Assembly: GCA_965372385.1 (NCBI GenBank)
Contig: CBDVCD010000135.1
Location: forward strand, 1 to 8,886
Origin: JASJBU01 sp965372385
GTDB lineage: Bacteria; Pseudomonadota; Gammaproteobacteria; Chromatiales; Chromatiaceae
Direction: 5' to 3'
DNA length: 8,886 nt
Below, piece by piece: positions 1 to 6,480 of this stretch. A program made the position numbers and the translations under genes. Numbering within the stretch: the first letter of the stretch is position 1; every line of letters starts with the position of its first letter. A model generated the notes under the pieces. The model had not been told where the DNA came from. It saw nothing but the letters and a program-made list of their open reading frames with translations, and did not search any database.

Positions 1-371
1 TCGAATGTAACGGAATTATTTTTATGTAAGTTAGTTCCAGTACGGTCATGGATATATAAAGCAACAATCGGACCAACGACAATATCATTATGTTTTTATT
101 AAAATAATCTATAAATTCCTCACGCTAGTCGGGTTGAATTGTAAAATTTACCAACACTTTAGGCTGAAGGAAAAGCCTAGGAAATCCTGGTTAGTCGTTT
201 CAACTCGGAGCTTACCGAAGATCGCCGAACGACACTGCAGCGATGCACTTTCATTCGACTCGACAGGTTGCCGAATCTGACCTGTATGGGCCTGATGCTC
301 CAGTCGAAATCGGATGAGGAGTTAAATTCCTGATATAGTTGATGGCATAATCTCAGTCAGAGGAAGCAGTT
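1..371. other. Non-coding region upstream of the PhnD-like/GGDEF-EAL operon
   Basis: I see no convincing gene here. Bases 1-120 are about 28% GC by direct count, far below the coding regions, and contain -10-like strings such as TATAAA at 54-59 and 110-115, without a good -35 partner. Bases 160-308 are less AT-rich and contain inverted repeats: TAGGCT/AGCCTA (160-165 with 174-179), TTCGACT/AGTCGAA (254-260 with 302-308) and, nested inside the latter, ACAGG/CCTGT (263-267 with 281-285). The region may be a promoter plus structured leader. I recognise no riboswitch class in it. Confidence 0.6.
322..351 (+). promoter_or_regulatory. Weak candidate promoter of the phnD-like operon
   Basis: A CATAAT box at 346-351 matches five of six bases of the sigma-70 -10 consensus. 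It lies 18 bases after TTAAAT (322-327), which is a poor -35. Transcription would start near 358, leaving only about 14 bases of leader that just include the ribosome binding site AGAGGAAG (359-366). The promoter could instead lie further upstream in the AT-rich part, so this is a tentative call. Confidence 0.25.
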
Positions 372-1244
372 ATGCATTGCCTGCACAGGCTCTTTTCGGT
401 TGTGCCTGGATGGGTGAGGGTGATGGCTCTCATGATTATGCTGAGCATTGCCCGGCCAGGGGCTGCTGAAACCAGCGTGGATGAACCGGAGACCTATCTT
501 TTCGGCGTCGTGCCGCAATTCAACGCGACAGATATCATGGCAATCTGGCGTCCGATTCTGGATGCGCTGGAAATGGAAACGGGCCTACGCTTCAGGCTGG
601 TGGGATCCGACAGCATCCCAGCCTTTGAAAAGGAATTCTCCGTTGGTCGTTTCGATTTCGTCTACATGAACCCCTATCATTTTGTCCATGCTGAGCGATC
701 ACAGGGTTACCGACCGCTGGTGCGCGATGTTGGCAACATGCTCTTCGGCATCATTGTGGTACGCAAAGACAGCCCCCTTCAGTCCGCCAGTGATCTGCAC
801 GGCAAGGTCGTAGCCTTTCCAGCCCCCAATGCACTGGGCGCTTCTTTAATGCCCAGGGCGGAATTTCAAAACACCTACAGCATCAAGATTGAACCTGATT
901 ATGTGCGCAGCCACAGCTCTGTCTACCTGAATGTTGTGCTTGGCAAGACGGACGCCGGTGGCGGCGTGCAAAAGACCCTGGCGCAGCAGCCGGAACAGGT
1001 GAGGGATAAATTGCGCATTATTTACCGTACTCAGGAGGTGGTACCGCATCCCGTGGCGGCACACCCGCGAGTACACATCGAGATTCGTGAACAGGTCAAG
1101 GAGGCATTGCTGTCTCTGGGGCAATCGGAACAGGGCAAGAGGCTTCTATCCAGGGTGCCGATCAGGACGATCGGTCCGGCCTCCTCCGAAGACTACCAAC
1201 CCTTGCTGGATTTTGGTCTAGAGCCTCTTTATCAGGACGACTGA
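372..1244 (+). CDS. PhnD-like periplasmic phosphate/phosphite/phosphonate-type substrate-binding protein, probable sensor component
   Basis: A 290-residue secreted binding protein. Residues 1-32 look like a signal peptide: basic residues at H5-R6 and R16, a hydrophobic stretch around 17-27, and a probable signal peptidase I site after A31-A32. The mature part fits the PhnD/PF12974 family, with an opening VVPQFN segment, the YMNPYHF motif (98-104), a 'DLHGKVVAF' segment, and the typical SHxSVxxxVxxGxxDAGG signature at about 180-197. Length is normal for the family. The ATG start is supported by AGAGGAAG ending 5 bases upstream. No ABC permease or ATPase follows. Instead the stop is 6 bases from a membrane GGDEF-EAL gene, so the protein probably presents a ligand to that enzyme and does not feed a transporter (inference). 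The ligand is unknown; family membership alone does not prove phosphonate binding. Confidence 0.88.
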   Translation: MHCLHRLFSVVPGWVRVMALMIMLSIARPGAAETSVDEPETYLFGVVPQFNATDIMAIWRPILDALEMETGLRFRLVGSDSIPAFEKEFSVGRFDFVYMNPYHFVHAERSQGYRPLVRDVGNMLFGIIVVRKDSPLQSASDLHGKVVAFPAPNALGASLMPRAEFQNTYSIKIEPDYVRSHSSVYLNVVLGKTDAGGGVQKTLAQQPEQVRDKLRIIYRTQEVVPHPVAAHPRVHIEIREQVKEALLSLGQSEQGKRLLSRVPIRTIGPASSEDYQPLLDFGLEPLYQDD

Positions 1245-1250
1245 TCCACG

Positions 1251-3248
1251 ATGGGCATCAGGTTCAAATTGCTGATCCCATTGCTGGCACTGGCCATCCT
1301 TTTCCTGCTCGGCTTCAAGTTGCTGGTATGGCCGCGTTTCCTCACGACGCAACTGGAACAGCACATTGACGGTGAGCAAAAACGGGTAGAGATACTCGGT
1401 ACCGCGTTGATCCACCCGCTACGCAATTCTGACCTGGCGCAGGTCTATAGCATCCTGAGCAGTGTGCTGGAGAACCATCCCCACTGGCGCCATGTCATCC
1501 TGAAAGATGTTGACGGCACGCGTATCTATCCGCTTCACGAAACAACGCTGCCAGCGGATGAAAACCTGGTGGAATTGCAACATTCCATAACCTTCTTCAA
1601 CACGCACGTAGGTAAGCTACTGGTTACCATTAACTTGCTCCCGATCCACCAGCAGCATGACCGTTTTGCTCGGGAAAGCGGGTTGCTGATTATCGTATTA
1701 CTGGCTGTGGCGATAATGGTCAGTATTCCATTCCAGGAAAAGTTGATCACAACTCCCTTGAAATCACTGGCCACGGCCGCCCGGCAAATGGCGGGGGGCA
1801 ACTTCGAGGCACGCCTACCAAAAAATGGGCACGACGAGGTTGGTCAGCTGATCCGTTCTTTTCGTGGTATGCGTGAGGAGGTCAAAAGCTACCAGGACAG
1901 GCTTCACGAGCTGGCCCATCATGATACCCTGACTGGCCTGCCTAACCGCATGATGTTCCTGGACCGGCTGGAGCATGCCATGGCGCACGCCCATCGTGCT
2001 GACAAGCCGCTCGGGCTGCTGTTCCTGGACGTGGACAATTTCAAGGCGATTAACGACACCCTGGGGCACTCTGCTGGTGATGCATTGATTGTATCGGTTG
2101 CCGAACGGCTGACTTCCATCATGCGTGAAGGTGATACCACCGCGCGTCTGGGCGGTGATGAATTCATGATGATTGTGGAAACCATGGGCCATGTTGACGA
2201 GGCAGGAGCTGCCGCCCAAAGGATCGTTAACGCTTTTTACGCTCCTGTTCAGGCTGGCGAACACGAGATTCCGGTCACGGTAAGTATTGGCATCACCACT
2301 TACCCGCGGGACGCGAGCGAAATATCCAGCCTGGTGCAGAACGCAGATATCGCCATGTATCGGGCCAAGGCGGCAGGTGGAGGCACCTACTGCTTCTTTT
2401 CCGACGACGAAAGAGCACATGATCAGGCAGGTCTGGAGATGCGCAGCAAGCTGTATTACGCATTGGAGAAAAACCAGTATTTTCTCGAATACCAGCCACG
2501 TCTTGACCTGAGCACAGGCAAACCCAATTGTTTGGAAGCGCTTATCCGTTGGCGTCCACCCGGAATGGGTCCGCTCGGCCCGATGGAATTCATTCCCTTG
2601 CTGGAACAAACCGGCCTGATCGTTGACGTCGGGGAGTGGGTCATTCGACAAAGCTGCCGCTTCGTACGTGCTCAGCTTGATGCGGGACGAGAAGTCCTCA
2701 ATGTATCCGCCAACCTGTCCGCCAGGCAGTTTCGTGATCCTCACCTGTTGGCGAAGATAGAAAATGCCTTAAACGAGTACGCCGTACCTGCATACCATCT
2801 GGAATTGGAACTGACTGAAGGGCTGGTGATGGAAAACACCCAGACTGCGCTCAAGGTGCTGGATGCACTGCATGCAATGGGCGTCCGTCTGTCCATAGAC
2901 GACTTCGGCACCGGGTATTCCTCATTGAGCTATCTCAAACGTTTCCCCGTGGACTTTCTAAAGATAGATCGCTCATTCATTGCCGATCTGCCCGATGACA
3001 AGGATGACGCCGCTATCGTGAAAGCCATCATTGCGCTAGCCAGGAACCTGGGTGTGGCAACCGTCGCAGAGGGTGTGGAAACTGAACAGCAGGCCAAGCT
3101 TTTGAAGCTTGAGGGGTGTGATGTGGTTCAGGGCTTCCTCTATAGCCGTCCTATCGGTGAAGCGGAAGTCATGGACTGGATCACCCATTACAACAGAGAA
3201 AAAACCCGCCCATTCGATTTCCGACACGATCTGTCAGATCAATCTTGA
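1251..3248 (+). CDS. Membrane-bound HAMP-GGDEF-EAL c-di-GMP synthase/phosphodiesterase
   Basis: A 665-residue inner-membrane signalling protein. TM1 covers about residues 7-28, a small periplasmic domain of about 115 residues follows, TM2 is about 145-160, HAMP about 162-215, GGDEF about 222-380 and EAL about 403-645. The GGDEF active site is intact (RLGGDEF, GGDEF at 301-305), and an RxxD inhibitory site (REGD, 292-295) sits at the standard five-residue spacing. The EAL half also keeps its hallmarks: EAL at 429-431, the LTEG segment, DDFGTGYSSL, KIDRSFI, AEGVET and QGFLYSRP. Both c-di-GMP synthesis and breakdown are therefore possible, and the net direction cannot be read from sequence. The start is 6 bases after the binding-protein stop, with AGGA at 1234-1237 inside that gene's end, so translation is probably coupled. 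The periplasmic domain is the likely docking surface for the binding protein (inference). Confidence 0.95.
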   Translation: MGIRFKLLIPLLALAILFLLGFKLLVWPRFLTTQLEQHIDGEQKRVEILGTALIHPLRNSDLAQVYSILSSVLENHPHWRHVILKDVDGTRIYPLHETTLPADENLVELQHSITFFNTHVGKLLVTINLLPIHQQHDRFARESGLLIIVLLAVAIMVSIPFQEKLITTPLKSLATAARQMAGGNFEARLPKNGHDEVGQLIRSFRGMREEVKSYQDRLHELAHHDTLTGLPNRMMFLDRLEHAMAHAHRADKPLGLLFLDVDNFKAINDTLGHSAGDALIVSVAERLTSIMREGDTTARLGGDEFMMIVETMGHVDEAGAAAQRIVNAFYAPVQAGEHEIPVTVSIGITTYPRDASEISSLVQNADIAMYRAKAAGGGTYCFFSDDERAHDQAGLEMRSKLYYALEKNQYFLEYQPRLDLSTGKPNCLEALIRWRPPGMGPLGPMEFIPLLEQTGLIVDVGEWVIRQSCRFVRAQLDAGREVLNVSANLSARQFRDPHLLAKIENALNEYAVPAYHLELELTEGLVMENTQTALKVLDALHAMGVRLSIDDFGTGYSSLSYLKRFPVDFLKIDRSFIADLPDDKDDAAIVKAIIALARNLGVATVAEGVETEQQAKLLKLEGCDVVQGFLYSRPIGEAEVMDWITHYNREKTRPFDFRHDLSDQS

Positions 3249-3369
3249 TTTCTTACACCTGGTCAGTCCGAAAAAAAATAGCTTGAACCGGGCTGTCCCC
3301 TCACCATACCAGTCAGCGCGGTAAAATGAACACGGAAAGCTGTTGATCGATGAAAATTTTCTCAACTGA

Positions 3370-3834
3370 TTATCTGAGCAACTCCGGCCTGACCATCCAG
3401 TCAATCTGCCAGTGTGCATCGCTCATGCGCTCCAAACAGACGACGCTGCCCGGTTGAAAACCAGTGAGGGGCCTGTTCTCATCCTCGACAACCAGATGTG
3501 ACACCAGTTTGGCCATGAATGGCAGGTGGCCGACGACGAGCGTATCTTTGTCCCAGCTTTCACTCTGCCAGTCAAACGCCTTGGGATTGTCGTTGGGATT
3601 GATCAGGCCACTGGTCTCCAGTTCCACCCCTGGTGCTATTGCCTCCGCCAGACGCCCGGCGGTCTGACGAGCACGCAACTTTTCACTATGGATCACCCGC
3701 TCGACCCGAATATCCGCCTGTTTAAGAAATATCGCAAGCCGATCAACATCCTCCTGGCCTTGCTCGGCTAGGGGCCGATCGGGATCGACATCCTTCGCAA
3801 CGGCCATGCCATGCTGTACGAGATAGAGTTTCAT
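3370..3834 (-). CDS. sixA: SixA-like phosphohistidine phosphatase (histidine phosphatase superfamily)
   Basis: A 154-residue cytosolic protein of normal SixA length. SixA-type enzymes remove phosphate from histidine residues of signalling proteins such as ArcB-type HPt domains or PTS proteins. Visible motifs are LVQHG at residues 5-9 (nucleophile H8), a 'DPDRPLAEQG' segment, SEKLRARQTA at 50-59 (R54), and VVGHLP with the second histidine H103. The usual RHG arginine is replaced by Q7. I start at the ATG at 3834 because an AGGGGG-type ribosome binding site lies about 8 bases upstream. A GTG three codons earlier would overlap that site. The gene stands alone on the minus strand, converges with the GGDEF-EAL gene and diverges from a small unknown gene. 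The substrate is unknown and the symbol is by family resemblance. Confidence 0.85.
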   Translation of the reverse strand: MKLYLVQHGMAVAKDVDPDRPLAEQGQEDVDRLAIFLKQADIRVERVIHSEKLRARQTAGRLAEAIAPGVELETSGLINPNDNPKAFDWQSESWDKDTLVVGHLPFMAKLVSHLVVEDENRPLTGFQPGSVVCLERMSDAHWQIDWMVRPELLR

Positions 3835-3951
3835 GTCCGCCACCCCCTATGCACAATTGAATGAATCTCCGGTGAATACATCTCTGATGTGTAAATTATG
3901 GCAAAAAACCAGCGCCACATCACCGGATTCGGCAGGCACTGGCAAGACGAC

Positions 3952-3971
3952 TGTCTCAACTTGTTGAGACA
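3952..3971. promoter_or_regulatory. Perfect 20-base interrupted palindrome, candidate operator
   Basis: The arms TGTCTCAAC (3952-3960) and GTTGAGACA (3963-3971) are perfect reverse complements around a TT spacer. The site lies in the divergent region between the sixA-like gene (ATG at 3834) and the small gene at 4122, upstream of a candidate + strand promoter. No T-run follows on either strand, so it is not a normal terminator. The symmetry and short spacer suit a dimeric regulator, but the regulator is unknown. Confidence 0.45.
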
Positions 3972-4004
3972 TGGGGGAAATCGTTGTCAGAGAGCAATTT
4001 TGGC

Positions 4005-4034
4005 TTGAGTTGGTCGGTAACGGATGATGATAAT
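4005..4034 (+). promoter_or_regulatory. Candidate sigma-70 promoter for the small gene at 4122
   Basis: TTGAGT (4005-4010) matches four of six -35 consensus bases, and GATAAT (4029-4034) matches five of six -10 bases, with an 18-base spacer. Transcription would start near 4041, giving a leader of about 80 bases. That leader contains a short GC hairpin, GGGCC/GGCCC (4085-4089 with 4098-4102), just before the ribosome binding site. The palindrome at 3952-3971 lies about 35 bases upstream of the -35 box. Confidence 0.35.
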
Positions 4035-4121
4035 GTATATCAGTTAATTTCATATTCTATACTTTCATTATCAGCCGCAGGGCGGGGCCTGTTAATGGGC
4101 CCTAACAAAGCGAGGTGTTCT

Positions 4122-4355
4122 ATGGATAAGCTGCAAGCTCAGACTGCCTGCAAGGAGGGACGGATAGCCGAACTGGTGATTGAACCGGCCGATACGGGCA
4201 ATGGTTGGATGATTCTAGTGTGTGAAAAGCAGGGTGATCGCCATAAACTCACGGATCATAGTGGCTTTGAAAAGGTGTATCACGATCTGGATCATGCAAC
4301 CGCGGCGGCAAAGGCCATTGGATCCGTCAGCCTAAGGATCGAAGAACCTTTCTGA
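4122..4355 (+). CDS. Small conserved-looking protein of unknown function
   Basis: A 77-residue acidic, soluble protein with no signal peptide or membrane segment. I do not recognise it. The predicted layout is an alternation of strands (RIAELVIEP, GWMILVCEK, RHKLTDHSG), then a helix (DLDHATAAAKAIG) and a final strand (VSLRIEE), which suggests a compact alpha/beta fold. I chose the ATG at 4122 because GAGGTG (4112-4117) lies 4 bases upstream. The frame stays open back to an ATG at 3984, but that extension crosses the likely promoter and is low in coding character. It is divergent from the sixA-like gene and converges with the membrane hydrolase, ending 7 bases from that gene's end. Clear strand pattern and ribosome site support a real gene; function remains unknown. 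Confidence 0.6.
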   Translation: MDKLQAQTACKEGRIAELVIEPADTGNGWMILVCEKQGDRHKLTDHSGFEKVYHDLDHATAAAKAIGSVSLRIEEPF

Positions 4356-4362
4356 TGCTTTT

Positions 4363-5433
4363 TTACCCCAAATGATGACGCTCGTCGCGGGTAAAACGCC
4401 GCAGCCGATAGAGCGTCCAAGTGTCTGTACTCCCTCTTCCACACATACCATAACGGAAGGGTGGGGTCAGATGTGGCAGGACGTAACGTAGATCTGTATA
4501 CCAGACACAACTCTCCCCCTCAATCTGGTCGATTCGATACAAAACTGGGAATCTCGCAAACCGCCGGAACTCGACAAAAGGCGCCAGCTGCCATACCTCT
4601 TTGACAAAATCCCGCTGATTATCCACGTCACCATAGAGGCTGTGAGTTTTCCAGGTCAACGCATTTGGCGGTTGATAGGCAGACCACAATTCCCCTAACC
4701 ATCCCAGTTTATTGGCCAACGGTAGACTGCCTTCGATATAAGCGAGATTCACCAGGGCCATATGGTGCTGCTGCCCGTCGGAGACGAGAATCAACCAGTT
4801 GAAGGGTGAGAGTGGTTGCGGCAGGGCATGGATGGTTGATTGCTCCACTCCTTCGGTCTTTACAAACTTTTCACCGAGAGATATAGCCTGTTGCTGCAAA
4901 AACAGCTGAAACCCCAGGTAGCCTGCTAATGCCAGCAGACCGAGGCGTGCACTCGCTCTCGGATAAGGCAGCAGCAGGGAGGCTGTCAAACCACCGATAA
5001 CAAGCGCGCTAAAGTAAGGATCGATGGGAAATGTCGTTGCAAATGCCACGCGGATATCGGAAATCGGCGATAGGATTTGAGTGCCGTAAGCCGTAATGAG
5101 GTCGGACCCTATGTGAGACAGCAACGCCAACAAGCATATCCCCACGAAGTGCTTCCAATTGGCCCTATTACGAAACAGAAAGGCGAATAGTATACCGAGC
5201 AGTAACGCCCAGATGGGTGCCAGCACCAGTGAATGGGTAGGGCCTCTGTGCCACTCGGCAAGGAACGTCAGAGGGGCGATCCAGAAACTCAGATAATCAA
5301 TGTCGGGAAAGGCAGCGGCAAGCCCCCCTACCAGGATGGATGTTCTGCTATCGACCCCGCCAAAGCGGCCCTTTGCGGGTGTGGTGGCACGTACCACCAG
5401 GCTACCAAGCAGTGCATGGGTCAGCGTGTCCAT
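4363..5433 (-). CDS. YdjM/DUF457-type membrane-bound metal-dependent hydrolase
   Basis: A 356-residue inner-membrane protein of the PF04307 family, annotated as metal-dependent hydrolases and typified by E. coli YdjM. Likely metal-binding positions are all present: H6 in MDTLTHALLG, D44/D46 in FPDIDYL, H62 and H67 in HRGPTHSL, and H107/D111 in LSHIGSDLITAYG. FPIDP follows at 135-139. Hydrophobic segments lie around 31-42, 69-88, 97-107, 141-156 and 163-180. From about residue 190 the protein becomes a soluble tail of about 165 residues that I cannot assign, making it much longer than YdjM. The ATG start has a modest TAGG upstream. It lies 66 bases after the TetR-like gene on the same strand, so the two may be co-transcribed. 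The physiological substrate is unknown for most of this family. Confidence 0.85.
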   Translation of the reverse strand: MDTLTHALLGSLVVRATTPAKGRFGGVDSRTSILVGGLAAAFPDIDYLSFWIAPLTFLAEWHRGPTHSLVLAPIWALLLGILFAFLFRNRANWKHFVGICLLALLSHIGSDLITAYGTQILSPISDIRVAFATTFPIDPYFSALVIGGLTASLLLPYPRASARLGLLALAGYLGFQLFLQQQAISLGEKFVKTEGVEQSTIHALPQPLSPFNWLILVSDGQQHHMALVNLAYIEGSLPLANKLGWLGELWSAYQPPNALTWKTHSLYGDVDNQRDFVKEVWQLAPFVEFRRFARFPVLYRIDQIEGESCVWYTDLRYVLPHLTPPFRYGMCGRGSTDTWTLYRLRRFTRDERHHLG

Positions 5434-5499
5434 GGCCGCCTAGGTCGAGCCGGCAAGCAATCGAATAGACTCCGTGGATCTATCCATCTTTACATGGCC

Positions 5500-6120
5500 C
5501 TAGGATGGTTTGTCGGTCTGCATGTTGTCTTTAGACCGGGTTTGATCGGGGTGGCAGTTAAACAGGGAACTGGAGCGCTCCAGTTGTTGCTGGAGGAAGT
5601 GTCCGGTTCGTTCAGAGTCAAACGATTCGTCGAACATCCAATAGGTAAAGGTTGCAAGATAGATGCTGGTATGTATCGTCTCCTCGACGGCACGCCTGGG
5701 GAAGCTAGCTTTATACCCCGCCGCCTCACGCATCCACTGTACCGTTCGACTGATCCTCATCAATCCCGGAATCTGGATATGGATATGTCCGGGTTCCAGT
5801 TTTCCCAGAATCATCTGCCGCGTAACCCGTCGATGACTGGACAATGCACTCAGCCAGGTCATCATCACCCTGTGCATACGCTGTTGGCAGCTAAGCTGGC
5901 TCTGGGCCTGTCCAGTGGTGTCCGCCAGCATGGCGCTGTCGGCCCGGTCGAACCAGGCATCCACCAATTGATCTTTTTCACTGAATTCTGCACGGATATC
6001 ACCGAGAGAGAGCGACAGGCTGGATGCGACTTCGTGCAGGCGAACGGCCTCCCAGCCATTGGATTCCGCCAGCGCCATGGCTGTATCCACAATCTGTTGT
6101 TTTACCGTTGTCTCATTCAT
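5500..6120 (-). CDS. TetR/AcrR-family-like transcriptional regulator
   Basis: A 206-residue protein with a TetR-like N-terminal DNA-binding region: an initial helix VKQQIVDTAMALAESNGWEAV (about 6-26), then a helix-turn-helix at about 27-50 (LHEVASSLSLSLGDIRAEFSEKDQLVDAW). The remainder is helical with no recognisable ligand motif; the late ATFTYWMFDESFDSERTGHFL segment recalls the C-terminal part of TetR/COQ9-like proteins. The recognition helix is somewhat degenerate. The ATG at 6120 is chosen because coding character and the helix begin there. An in-frame ATG at 6198 would add 26 unlikely residues and has no ribosome site. It is divergent from fbaB and 66 bases upstream of the hydrolase gene, so it may control either one or itself (inference). 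Confidence 0.7.
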   Translation of the reverse strand: MNETTVKQQIVDTAMALAESNGWEAVRLHEVASSLSLSLGDIRAEFSEKDQLVDAWFDRADSAMLADTTGQAQSQLSCQQRMHRVMMTWLSALSSHRRVTRQMILGKLEPGHIHIQIPGLMRISRTVQWMREAAGYKASFPRRAVEETIHTSIYLATFTYWMFDESFDSERTGHFLQQQLERSSSLFNCHPDQTRSKDNMQTDKPS

Positions 6121-6254
6121 TGCGGGCTGCGCCTTGTCTTGGCCAATTTGGGAAGCTCTGCATCCTAAGTTATCACCTGGATGGCGTACAAGTTCCATAC
6201 ACAGATTCAGGACGGGATTGCGTGAAAATGTCCCAGTGTTTGACTCAAGTATAG

Positions 6255-6281
6255 CTGACTCCTGAAACAGTTAGGATTCAG
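6255..6281. promoter_or_regulatory. Imperfect palindrome, candidate regulator-binding site
   Basis: CTGACTCCT (6255-6263) and AGGATTCAG (6273-6281) form 9-base inverted arms with one mismatch around a 9-base spacer. TGACTC also occurs at 6241-6246, so the left half is partly repeated. The site lies about 135 bases before the regulator start and 200 bases before fbaB. No T-run follows, so a binding site is likelier than a terminator. Confidence 0.3.
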
Positions 6282-6367
6282 TGTATTATGCATGCGGCTA
6301 AGCGTGGATTGCGGGTATTCCAAGCGGCTTTACCGACCAAGTGCTCCCAATTTTAATATAAGCATTG

Positions 6368-6397
6368 TTGACCGAATACCGGGAACGGTAGCTTAAT
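6368..6397 (+). promoter_or_regulatory. fbaB: Candidate fbaB promoter with an internal palindrome
   Basis: TTGACC (6368-6373) matches five of six -35 bases. CTTAAT (6392-6397), after an 18-base spacer, matches four of six -10 bases. The spacer contains the palindrome TACCG-ggaa-CGGTA (6377-6390), placed where a bound repressor would block RNA polymerase. The leader would be about 76 bases. TATAAG at 6357-6362 is an alternative -10 with a worse -35. Confidence 0.35.
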
Positions 6398-6480
6398 CGA
6401 GTCCGACGATACACAAATCGGAAAAGTTACTATGCTAAATTTGGTTTGTATTCGTTCAACACAGACAAGGAGATACCACA

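Larger units (their letters stand above)
6121..6480. other. Divergent regulatory region between the TetR-like gene and fbaB
   Basis: No gene is evident in these 360 bases. They hold candidate promoters for both sides and two inverted repeats, at 6255-6281 and 6377-6390. On the minus strand, TTGTAC (6191-6186) and TAGGAT (6167-6162) with an 18-base spacer are a possible promoter for the regulator, with a leader of about 35 bases. Spacing from the regulator to fbaB is larger than in typical compact TetR-target pairs. Confidence 0.6.

Noticed and set aside
1..371. c-di-GMP (GEMM) riboswitch before the GGDEF-EAL operon
   Set aside because: The context is attractive, but I could not find the conserved core segments of GEMM-I or GEMM-II in this region.
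1815..2744. Long minus-strand open frame (309 codons) opposite the GGDEF-EAL gene
   Set aside because: It lies wholly inside a well-supported gene on the other strand, and its translation shows no recognisable domain. It is a by-product of GC-rich codon use.
3271..3278. T8 run on the minus strand after the sixA-like gene as an intrinsic terminator
   Set aside because: It is about 90 bases past the stop, and no convincing GC stem lies immediately before it.
4320..4364. Terminator after the small gene, from GATCC/GGATC and a T6 run
   Set aside because: The stem is only five pairs, lies inside the coding sequence and is separated from the T-run by 18 bases.
5233..6168. Long + strand open frame (311 codons) across the hydrolase and TetR-like genes
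   Set aside because: It spans two supported minus-strand genes and the gap between them, and the product has no domain-like pattern.
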